Origin: Stenotrophomonas maltophilia
GTDB lineage: Bacteria; Pseudomonadota; Gammaproteobacteria; Xanthomonadales; Xanthomonadaceae
DNA length: 64,000 nucleotides
Assembly: GCA_002363385.1 (NCBI GenBank)
Contig: DEVL01000001.1
Location: forward strand, 310,001-374,000
Reading direction: 5' to 3'
This document shows, piece by piece, positions 1 to 8,120 of the stretch. The notes beneath the pieces were generated by a model. The model was not told the DNA's origin, did not search any database, and saw only the letters and a program-made list of their open reading frames with translations. The position numbers and the translations under genes are program-made. Every line of letters begins with the position of its first letter. Position 1 is the stretch's first letter.

Positions 1-478
1 CGGTCTTGCGCACCAGCAGCTGCGAGAACAGGTCCGAGGCGAACACGTTGAAATCGAAGCCGCGGCCACGGTTGGTACCGCCGCTCTGGTCACCGGCGCC
101 GACCGTGGTCAGTGCCTCCATGCCGTTGATGCGCACGCGGGTGAAGTCCGGGCCGAGGCCGCGCACGGAGATGTTGCGGCCTTCGCCGGCTTCACGGGTG
201 ATGACCACGCCCGGGATGCGCTGCAGCGACTCGGCCAGGTTCAGATCCGGGAACTTGCCGATATCCTCGGCGACGATGGCATCGACCACGCCGGCTTCGC
301 CACGCTTGATGTCCAGCGCCTTCTCGACACTGGCGCGATAGCCGGTGACGGTGACGGTATCCAGGTCGGTGGGGTTGGTGCCCGCATCCTGGGCCAGCGC
401 GGTACCACTCAGCGCCAGGCCGATCGACAATGCCAGCAAGGTAACCGGTGTCTTTTTCTTCGTGTTCTGGACTTGCAT
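1..478 (-). CDS. TonB-dependent receptor, N-terminal part (runs off the left edge)
   Basis: This is an outer-membrane TonB-dependent transporter; only the first 159 or so residues are in the window. The start ATG (478-476) is preceded by a purine-rich GGGAGAGGG ribosome binding site. A signal peptide (MQVQNTKKK, then a hydrophobic stretch ending ALAQ) leads into a TonB-box-like VTVTGYRAS and the plug segment DIGKFPDLNLAESLQRIPGV, followed by RNISVRGLG. That plug wording is typical of the large Xanthomonas/Caulobacter receptor family, many of which import plant-derived oligosaccharides. It is divergent from kdgK-eda, so an acidic-sugar substrate (for example pectin- or alginate-derived) is plausible, but this is inference from position only. 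Confidence 0.9.
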   Translation of the reverse strand, partial: MQVQNTKKKTPVTLLALSIGLALSGTALAQDAGTNPTDLDTVTVTGYRASVEKALDIKRGEAGVVDAIVAEDIGKFPDLNLAESLQRIPGVVITREAGEGRNISVRGLGPDFTRVRINGMEALTTVGAGDQSGGTNRGRGFDFNVFASDLFSQLLVRKT

Positions 479-533
479 GTTTTCCCTCTCCCAAGGTGCT
501 ACATGAAACAGCTATCCAACGACATGTCAGTGC

Positions 534-550
534 AATGACACCGCTGGTCA
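534..550. promoter_or_regulatory. Operator-like element, copy 1 (AATGACACCGCT)
   Basis: AATGACACCGCTGGTCA lies 56 bp upstream of the TonB receptor start. The first 12 bases recur exactly at 681-692 in front of kdgK. The TGAC...GTCA ends give imperfect dyad symmetry. The form resembles binding sites of LacI/GntR-type sugar regulators, but no regulator gene is in the window to assign it to. Confidence 0.45.
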
Positions 551-606
551 GGGCGGACGTTAACAGCCCGTTACCGATCCGGCATCTTGCACCGCAACAG
601 ACTTTT

Positions 607-634
607 ATTGTCCCGTAGACGCTTGCGGGACAAT
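607..634. promoter_or_regulatory. Perfect 9-10-9 inverted repeat between TonB receptor and kdgK
   Basis: ATTGTCCCG (607-615) and CGGGACAAT (626-634) are exact reverse complements separated by 10 bases. No T-run follows on either strand and no gene ends here, so an operator for the divergent pair is more likely than a terminator. The regulator is unknown. Confidence 0.5.
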
Positions 635-680
635 GCTTCCGACATTCAGGACAGGTGGACGGGCGGTCGTCCATCGCTAG

Positions 681-699
681 AATGACACCGCTAGCCATT
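681..699. promoter_or_regulatory. Operator-like element, copy 2 (AATGACACCGCTAGCCATT)
   Basis: This second copy of AATGACACCGCT, here with a partly palindromic right half ending CCATT, lies 52 bp upstream of the kdgK start. Sharing the element with the TonB receptor suggests one regulator for both transcripts (inference). Confidence 0.45.
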
Positions 700-750
700 G
701 CTGCCGTCCGCCCTTGCGGCGGTCTGCGGCCCTCACAAGGATCCAGGACC

Positions 751-1767
751 ATGAGTCGTGTTGTCTGTTTCGGAGAGTTGTTGCTGCGCATGAGCGCACC
801 CGGCCGCGAGCTGCTGTTGCAGCAGCCGCAGCTGGCGGTGCACGCCGGGGGCGCGGAGGCCAATGTCGGTGTCTCGCTGGCCCACCTCGGGCACGCGGTG
901 GCGGCGGTCAGCACGGTGCCGGCGAACCCCCTGGGCGAGTTTGCGGTGGGCGAACTGCGTCGGCATGGCGTGGATACCTCGGCAGTTCGCCGTACCGAGG
1001 GTCGGATGGGCCTGTACTTCCTGACCACCGGCGCTGTGCAGCGTGCCAGCGAAGTGGTCTACGACCGCGCCGATTCGGCCTTTGCCAACAGCAGCGCCAC
1101 CGACTACGACTGGGACACACTGCTGGCCGGTGCCGACTGGCTGCACCTGTCCGGGGTCAGCCCGGCGCTCAACCCGGCCATGGCCCAGGCCACGCTGGCC
1201 GCGGCACGCGCGGCGTGCGCGCGTGGCGTGAAGGTGTCCTTCGATGGCAACTTCCGCCCGTCGCTGTGGGCGCGCTGGCAGGGCGATGCGCCCGGCATCC
1301 TGCGCGAGCTGTTCGCCTGCGCCGATCTGGTCTTCGCTGACTACCGCGACATCGGCGTGGTGCTTGGCGGTGAGTTCGAGCAGGCCGACGTGCGTGAGCG
1401 GGTCGATGCGGCTGCCGCGCAGGCCTTCGCCGCATTCCCGCGGTTGCAGTGGATGGCCTGCACCCAGCGCACGCCGCACAGCGTGGACAACCATGCCCTC
1501 GGGGCGATGCTGATCGGCCGCGATGGCACCCGCGCGGTGGCGCCGACCCGCGAGATGATCGGCATCGTGGACCGCATCGGCGGTGGTGATGCCTTCGCCG
1601 CCGGCATCCTGCATGGCATGATGCGCGGCTTCGCGCCGGACGCGACCGTGCGCTTCGGCCTCGCCGCAGGCTGCCTGAAGCACTCGATCCCCGGCGACTT
1701 CAACCCTGTCAGCGAGGCTGACATCATGGCCCTGACGGGCGAGGAGCGATTCGATGTCCGGCGCTGA
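751..1767 (+). CDS. kdgK: 2-keto-3-deoxygluconate kinase (PfkB family)
   Basis: It phosphorylates 2-keto-3-deoxygluconate to KDPG, the step before Eda, in the cytoplasm. The start ATG at 751 follows AAGGATCCAGG; an upstream in-frame start at 655 has no ribosome binding site and would add sequence unlike the family. The 338-residue protein has the N-terminal PfkB signature GGAEANVGVSLAHLG (about residues 34-48) and the C-terminal anion-hole/catalytic signature DRIGGGDAFAAG (about 271-282, catalytic Asp in GGGDAF). The stop overlaps the eda start by 14 bp, so the two are translationally coupled. Pairing with eda favours a KDG kinase over other sugar kinases of this fold. Confidence 0.9.
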   Translation: MSRVVCFGELLLRMSAPGRELLLQQPQLAVHAGGAEANVGVSLAHLGHAVAAVSTVPANPLGEFAVGELRRHGVDTSAVRRTEGRMGLYFLTTGAVQRASEVVYDRADSAFANSSATDYDWDTLLAGADWLHLSGVSPALNPAMAQATLAAARAACARGVKVSFDGNFRPSLWARWQGDAPGILRELFACADLVFADYRDIGVVLGGEFEQADVRERVDAAAAQAFAAFPRLQWMACTQRTPHSVDNHALGAMLIGRDGTRAVAPTREMIGIVDRIGGGDAFAAGILHGMMRGFAPDATVRFGLAAGCLKHSIPGDFNPVSEADIMALTGEERFDVRR

Positions 1768-2392
1768 TCCGCGCGTACGCGCAGTCCTGAAACTGGCCCC
1801 GGTGATTCCGGTATTCACCCCGGAAGACATCGACGATGCCGTCGAGGTCGCGCGCGCACTGTTCAACGGCGGGCTGCCGGTGATCGAAGTGACGCTGCGC
1901 ACGCCGATGGCGATGGACGCGATCCAGGCGATGGTCGAGGCCGTGCCCGATGCCGTCATCGGCGCCGGCACCGTGCTGACCGCCGCGCAGATGGAGAAGG
2001 TCAAGCAGGTGGGCGGGCGCTTCGCGGTATCCCCCGGCGCCACACCGCGGTTGTATGCGGCAGCGCGCGATACCGATCTGCCGTTCCTGCCGGGCGTGGC
2101 GACCTCGTCGGAGCTGATGCTCGGCCTGGAGCACGGCCTGGATACCTTCAAGTTCTTCCCGGCCGTGCAGGCCGGTGGCGCGGCCATGCTGTCGGCATGG
2201 AACGGCCCGTTCGGCGATGTGCGGTTCTGTCCCACCGGCGGCATCAGCGCACAGACCGCGCGCGATTTCCTGCACCTGCCCAACGTGCTGTGCGTCGGCG
2301 GTTCCTGGCTCACCACACGCGCGCTGCTGCAGGCCAGAGACTGGGCCGGCATCGAGCAGCTCGCGCGCGATTCGGCGGCGCTGGTCGGCTGA
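1754..2392 (+). CDS. eda: 2-dehydro-3-deoxy-6-phosphogluconate aldolase
   Basis: It cleaves KDPG to pyruvate and glyceraldehyde-3-phosphate (Entner-Doudoroff pathway). At 212 residues it matches the family length. Visible class I aldolase features are PVIEVTLRT (catalytic Glu), IGAGTVLT, AVSPGATP and DTFKFFPA with the Schiff-base lysine, followed by the phosphate-binding FCPTGGIS. It starts inside the end of kdgK with GAGGAG upstream of ATG 1754, so the pair forms an operon. Confidence 0.95.
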   Translation: MSGADPRVRAVLKLAPVIPVFTPEDIDDAVEVARALFNGGLPVIEVTLRTPMAMDAIQAMVEAVPDAVIGAGTVLTAAQMEKVKQVGGRFAVSPGATPRLYAAARDTDLPFLPGVATSSELMLGLEHGLDTFKFFPAVQAGGAAMLSAWNGPFGDVRFCPTGGISAQTARDFLHLPNVLCVGGSWLTTRALLQARDWAGIEQLARDSAALVG

Positions 2393-2411
2393 TCCCGCAC
2401 GGCCTGCCGCC

Positions 2412-4295
2412 TCAGTGGCGGCGGGCCGTTGATCCAACCCGGCGATATAGTGTGCTGCGGCTGATGCCCAGCGCGCGCGCCGCCTGGGTGACGTTGCCAT
2501 TGCTCGCGCGCAGGGCATCGCGCATTGCGGTTTCGGTCATTGCCTCCAACCCTTCCGCGGTGGATGGCAGGGCCGGTGCGGGCGCCGTCTGCAGATAGGC
2601 CGGCAGCATGCCGTGCCGGATCACCTCACCCGGATCACTCAGCGCCACCAGCGTGCGCAGGCACGAACACAACTGCCGCACATTGCCCGGCCACGTATAG
2701 CCGGCCAGCGCATCGAGCGCGGCGGCCTCGAGTTGCCGGCCCTGGCCCAGCCTGTCCCACAGACCACGCACCAGCGCCGCACGTTCGGCATGCTCGCGCA
2801 GGGCGGGCAGGCGCACACTGTGATCGGCGATGCGGTAGTAGAGATCGCTGCGGAACTCACCAGAGGCCATCGCCTGATCGAGATCGCGGTGGGTGGCGCA
2901 GATCAAGGCGAAATCCAGCTGCACCGGCTTGCCGCCCCCCAACGGTGACAGCGTGCGCTCCTGCAACACCCGTAGCAGACGTGGCTGCAGCGGCAGCGGC
3001 ATGTCACCGATTTCATCCAGGAACAGCACGCCGCCCTGAGCCTGGCGCAGCAGGCCGGTATTGCCGCTCTTGCGCGCGCCGGTGAAGGCACCTTCCTCGT
3101 AACCGAACAGCTCGGCTTCGATCAGGCCTTCCGGCAGCGCCGCGCAGTTGACCGCGACGAACGGTTTGTCGGCACGCGTGCTGCGCCGATGCAGTTCACG
3201 CGCGAACACCTCCTTGCCGGTCCCGGTCTCGCCCTGCAGCAGCACCGGCAGCTGCGCATCCAGCACGCGGCAGGCGCGCTCAAGCACCTGTTGCTGGGCC
3301 GCATCGAACAGGGGCGTGGCATCCACCCGCACCGCCGCCGCGGCGACACGCGCGGGTGCGGCGGCGGTTGGACGCGCGGGCAGCGGCGAGCGGACCGTGG
3401 TGCCATCGGCGGGGCTCAGGTGGCCGTACAGCGCGCGTCCCTGGCGGTCGACCAACGCGCCATCATCATGCAGCCGCGAGAGCGGACCATCGAACAGTGC
3501 CTCGTAGGGCGCCCTGCCGATGTCGCCGTGGTCCAGCCCGAACAGGGCCAGCCCAGCACGGTTGGCGGCCACCAGACGGCCATTGCGGAAGCCCAGTACA
3601 CCTTCGCGCGCGGTACCCAGCAGGCCGGCGTCGTGATGCAGGCGGACCACCTCGCAATCGCCCAATCCCGCCTCGAAGTAACGGTGCTCGATATGCGCCA
3701 CCGCCTGCCGTGCCAGCACACGGGCATGCAGGTGCTGCTGGCGCGCGTCGCCGGAAATGTCGAGTACGCCGACCCGCTGCCCGTAGGGATCGAAAATCGG
3801 CGTGGCCGAACAGGTCAGGATCCCGTGCGGTGCGAAGTAATGCTCACCACCACGGACCTCCACCGAGCGGCCTTCGACGATGGCCGTGCCGATCGCGTTC
3901 GTGCCCACCGTGGTTTCATCCCAGCGCACGCCTGGCATCAACGCCACCCGCCCGGCCTTGTCCAGGAAGGCGGGGTTGCCCTCGGCATCCAGGATCCAAC
4001 CCGCCTCGTCGGTCAGCAGCGCGATGCTGCCGGTCGCGGCAATGTCGGCGGCCAGGCCATCCAGCTCCGGTCGCGCCAGCCGCCACAGCGTTTCCTGACG
4101 CTGGCGCAGCTCGCGCAGGCGTGCATCCGGCAACGGCTCGACGTCCGGCTGTGCATCGACCGAGAGCCCGCCGCGCCGGCAGCGCTGCCACGACTGCAGG
4201 ATGGTGTCGGGCACGCTGCCGACCGGCGCCGCGCCGCGCTCGAAAAAGGAGCGTCGCGCATTGCCGACACGGTGCTGGAGCGGGAGCTGGGACAC
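2412..4295 (-). CDS. Sigma-54-dependent transcriptional activator, AcoR type
   Basis: This is a bacterial enhancer-binding protein that activates sigma-54 RNA polymerase. I start it at GTG 4295, which follows GGAG with 7-base spacing, giving 627 residues; the longer frame upstream reads through the intergenic palindrome. A GAF-containing sensor half is followed by an AAA+ domain with Walker A GETGTGKE (about 355), the sigma-54 contact loop GAFTGA (about 402), LFLDEIGDMPL as Walker B, and a Fis-type HTH at the end (NGNVTQAARALGISRSTLYR). It is divergent from the aldehyde/alcohol dehydrogenase operon, which has a matching -24/-12 promoter. The effector is probably an alcohol, aldehyde or acetoin-like compound (inference). 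Confidence 0.93.
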   Translation of the reverse strand: MSQLPLQHRVGNARRSFFERGAAPVGSVPDTILQSWQRCRRGGLSVDAQPDVEPLPDARLRELRQRQETLWRLARPELDGLAADIAATGSIALLTDEAGWILDAEGNPAFLDKAGRVALMPGVRWDETTVGTNAIGTAIVEGRSVEVRGGEHYFAPHGILTCSATPIFDPYGQRVGVLDISGDARQQHLHARVLARQAVAHIEHRYFEAGLGDCEVVRLHHDAGLLGTAREGVLGFRNGRLVAANRAGLALFGLDHGDIGRAPYEALFDGPLSRLHDDGALVDRQGRALYGHLSPADGTTVRSPLPARPTAAAPARVAAAAVRVDATPLFDAAQQQVLERACRVLDAQLPVLLQGETGTGKEVFARELHRRSTRADKPFVAVNCAALPEGLIEAELFGYEEGAFTGARKSGNTGLLRQAQGGVLFLDEIGDMPLPLQPRLLRVLQERTLSPLGGGKPVQLDFALICATHRDLDQAMASGEFRSDLYYRIADHSVRLPALREHAERAALVRGLWDRLGQGRQLEAAALDALAGYTWPGNVRQLCSCLRTLVALSDPGEVIRHGMLPAYLQTAPAPALPSTAEGLEAMTETAMRDALRASNGNVTQAARALGISRSTLYRRVGSTARRH

Positions 4296-4308
4296 CTGGA
4301 TTCTCCAG

Positions 4309-4325
4309 TGTCGCAATCTGCGACA
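4309..4325. promoter_or_regulatory. Perfect palindrome, probable enhancer (UAS) of the sigma-54 activator
   Basis: TGTCGCAATCTGCGACA is an exact 7-3-7 inverted repeat. It sits 14 bp upstream of the activator start and about 140 bp upstream of the -24/-12 promoter of the dehydrogenase operon, the usual distance for an enhancer. It could serve both autoregulation and activation. Confidence 0.7.
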
Positions 4326-4466
4326 GTTGTAGCGGGGCCTGTTCCGATAAACACCACACCCGGCGTTACCGCGCAATGACCTGCCGTGGTGCACTGCATC
4401 AGTTTCCAGGCCCCCATCCAATACGCGCGCAGGATCAGGCCATGCCGCGCTGCACCACACGGAACC

Positions 4467-4481
4467 TGGCATCGTACTTGC
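4467..4481 (+). promoter_or_regulatory. Sigma-54 (-24/-12) promoter of the dehydrogenase operon
   Basis: TGGCATCGTACTTGC matches the consensus TGGCAC-N5-TTGC, with GG and GC correctly spaced, 52 bp upstream of the aldehyde dehydrogenase ATG. The divergently encoded activator has the GAFTGA loop needed for this promoter class. Confidence 0.75.
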
Positions 4482-4533
4482 GCCATGGAACAGACCCTTA
4501 TCGGGCCTGTCCACCGCCATCCGGAGATGCACC

Positions 4534-6063
<1,530 letters not shown>

Positions 6064-6090
6064 GCCCGCCCCGGGGTTGATCCCGATCAA

Positions 6091-6113
6091 GGCGCCGGCA
6101 TGAGGCCGGCGCC
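6091..6113 (+). other. Intercistronic hairpin between the aldehyde and alcohol dehydrogenase genes
   Basis: A 9-bp GC-only stem (6091-6099 with 6105-6113) closes a 5-base loop in the 86-bp gap. There is no T-run. It may moderate read-through or stabilise the upstream mRNA rather than end transcription. Confidence 0.5.
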
Positions 6114-6149
6114 ACAGTGCAGTCCTTGGCAATCCACGGAGATACACGC

Positions 6150-7178
6150 ATGAACAAGACCATGAAGGCCGCGGTCGTCCGCGAGTTCGGAAAGCCGTTG
6201 CGCATCGAGGAAGTCGAGGTGCCGCGTCCGGGGCCCGGCGATATCCTGGTGAAGATCGAAGCCTGTGGCGTGTGCCACACGGACCTGCATGCGGTGGACG
6301 GGGACTGGCCGGTCAAACCCAACCCGCCCTTCATTCCCGGCCACGAGGGCGTGGGTCACGTGGTGGCGGTGGGCGCCGGGGTCAGCCATATCCGCGAAGG
6401 CGATCGCGTGGGCATCCCCTGGCTGTACTCGGCCTGCGGCTATTGCGAACACTGCCTGGGCGGCTGGGAAACCCTGTGCGAAGCCCAGCAGAACACCGGT
6501 TACTCGGTGAACGGTGGATTCGCCGAGTACGCCCTGGCCAATGCGGCCTACGTTGGCCTGCTGCCCAAGGGCGTGGGCTTCATCGAGGTCGCGCCGATCC
6601 TGTGCGCCGGCGTCACGGTCTACAAGGGCCTGAAGGTCACCGATACCAAGCCCGGCCAGTGGGTGGTGATCTCCGGCATCGGCGGGCTGGGCCACATGGC
6701 CGTGCAGTACGCCAAGGCGATGGGCCTGAACGTGGCCGCAGTGGATATCGACGACGGCAAGCTCGCCCTGGCCGAGCGGCTGGGCGCGACGATCACCGTC
6801 AACGCGCGCAACACCGATCCGGCCGCGTTCCTGAAGAAGGAGATCGGCGGTGCGCATGGCGCACTGGTCACGGCTGTGTCGCCGAAGGCTTTCGAGCAGG
6901 CATTGGGCATGGTCCGCCGTGGTGGCACGGTCTCGTTGAACGGCCTGCCGCCGGGCAACTTCCCGCTGGACATCTTCGGCATGGTGCTCAACGGCATCAC
7001 CGTGCGCGGCTCGATCGTCGGTACCCGCCTGGACCTGCAGGAATCGCTGGCGTTCGCCGAGCAGGGCAAGGTCACCGCGACGGTCACCCGCGATTCGCTG
7101 GAGAACATCAACGACATCTTCGCGCGCATGCAGGCCGGCAAGATCGAAGGCCGCGTGGTGTTGGACATGAGCGCGTAA
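6150..7178 (+). CDS. adhP: Zinc-dependent alcohol dehydrogenase (AdhP/AdhA type)
   Basis: This NAD-linked primary alcohol dehydrogenase is expected to supply aldehyde to the preceding enzyme. The start at 6150 follows GGAGATACACGC; the earlier ATG at 6117 lacks a binding site. The 342-residue medium-chain dehydrogenase has catalytic zinc ligands in CGVCHTDLHA and GHEGVGHV, a structural-zinc cysteine cluster (CGYCEHCLGGWETLC), CAGVTVYKGLK, and the Rossmann glycine motif GIGGLGHMAVQYA. It is co-oriented with and 86 bp from the aldehyde dehydrogenase, fitting an ethanol/short-alcohol oxidation operon. Substrate is inferred. Confidence 0.9.
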   Translation: MNKTMKAAVVREFGKPLRIEEVEVPRPGPGDILVKIEACGVCHTDLHAVDGDWPVKPNPPFIPGHEGVGHVVAVGAGVSHIREGDRVGIPWLYSACGYCEHCLGGWETLCEAQQNTGYSVNGGFAEYALANAAYVGLLPKGVGFIEVAPILCAGVTVYKGLKVTDTKPGQWVVISGIGGLGHMAVQYAKAMGLNVAAVDIDDGKLALAERLGATITVNARNTDPAAFLKKEIGGAHGALVTAVSPKAFEQALGMVRRGGTVSLNGLPPGNFPLDIFGMVLNGITVRGSIVGTRLDLQESLAFAEQGKVTATVTRDSLENINDIFARMQAGKIEGRVVLDMSA

Positions 7179-7190
7179 CCGGCTGCGCGG

Positions 7191-7236
7191 TGCCGTCCTG
7201 CGCCACTACCCCTCTCCCGGTGGCAGCAGGACGGCA
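7191..7236. other. Long imperfect hairpin between adhP and the DUF779 gene
   Basis: TGCCGTCCTGC (7191-7201) pairs with GCAGGACGGCA (7226-7236). The stem is extended by GCCAC/GTGGC inside, giving 16 bp with one bulged base. No T-run follows. It sits 55 bp before the next start codon. Confidence 0.5.
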
Positions 7237-7290
7237 GCGCCGGTTCTTCCGTCCTGCCGGCCACTGGCCGGCGCCCATGGCACCCCGATC

Positions 7291-7668
7291 ATGACCGACC
7301 TCCCGCTCCAGGTGATGGCCACGCTCCCGGCCCTGCAGCTGATCGAGACACTGCAGGCCCGCCACGGCGACCTGCTGTTCCACCAGTCCGGTGGCTGCTG
7401 CGACGGCTCCTCGCCGATGTGCTTCGCCCAAGGCGATTTCATCGTGGGCGACCGTGACGTGCGCATGGGCGAGATCGGCGGGGCGCCGTTCTACATCAGC
7501 CCCGCGCAGTTCGAGTACTGGAAACACACCCAGCTGATCATCGACGTGGTACCCGGCCGGGGCGGCATGTTTTCGCTGGAGAACGGCGAGGGCGTGCGCT
7601 TCCTGGTCCGCTCACGCTTGTTCAGCGATGAGGAGTTCGCTCAGCTCCAAGCCGCCGGCCGGGTCTGA
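7291..7668 (+). CDS. DUF779 domain protein
   Basis: This 125-residue cytoplasmic protein of the DUF779 family has no established function. It carries the conserved cysteine-rich patch HQSGGCCDGSSPMC (residues 31-44) and ends with the conserved hydrophobic block around FYISPAQFEYWKHTQ and GGMFSLENGEGVRFLVRSR. The family is known to occur next to ExaC/AcoD-type aldehyde dehydrogenases, exactly as here. A role in handling a metal, cofactor or reactive aldehyde via the paired cysteines is possible but unproven. Confidence 0.85.
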   Translation: MTDLPLQVMATLPALQLIETLQARHGDLLFHQSGGCCDGSSPMCFAQGDFIVGDRDVRMGEIGGAPFYISPAQFEYWKHTQLIIDVVPGRGGMFSLENGEGVRFLVRSRLFSDEEFAQLQAAGRV

Positions 7669-7724
7669 AACTCTCTGCGGCAACGCGTCCATAATGGCGG
7701 CTCTCCCGCCGTGATGTCGCCGCC

Positions 7725-8120
7725 ATGCCTGTGTGGTCCGCCCTGAGGAATCCTTTGCTGTCCGTGCTGGCCGTCGTGTTCGCGTTCGCGGTCATGGTGC
7801 TGGTCAACAGCGTCGGTTCCTGGCTGGTGCCGTTGCTGCACATTCCGCCGGGCGGCGAGCCCCAGCTGGCGTGGGACCTGGCCTGGACGATCCTCAGCGG
7901 CGTCGCCGCGATCGCCTTCGCCAGCCGCTACGCACCTACCTGGCCGCGTGTGCACGGCGGTGTGGTGTGGGCGGTGATCGCGGCCGCATCGATCTACACC
8001 GCGTGGGATTTCGGCAGGGATTTCCCGTTCTGGTTCGTGGTGATTCTGCTGGTGTCGCTGCCGGTGCAGGCATTCGCGGGTGTGTGGGTTGGCACGCGGT
8101 TCCGGCCCGCGCGCGCCTGA
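7725..8120 (+). CDS. Small integral membrane protein, unknown function
   Basis: This 131-residue protein has about four hydrophobic segments (roughly residues 8-30, 46-64, 75-92 and 98-122) and short loops, so it is an inner-membrane protein. I recognise no family motif. It starts 56 bp after the DUF779 gene and its end abuts the convergent ligD stop (8120/8121) with no room for a separate terminator. Confidence 0.7.
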   Translation: MPVWSALRNPLLSVLAVVFAFAVMVLVNSVGSWLVPLLHIPPGGEPQLAWDLAWTILSGVAAIAFASRYAPTWPRVHGGVVWAVIAAASIYTAWDFGRDFPFWFVVILLVSLPVQAFAGVWVGTRFRPARA

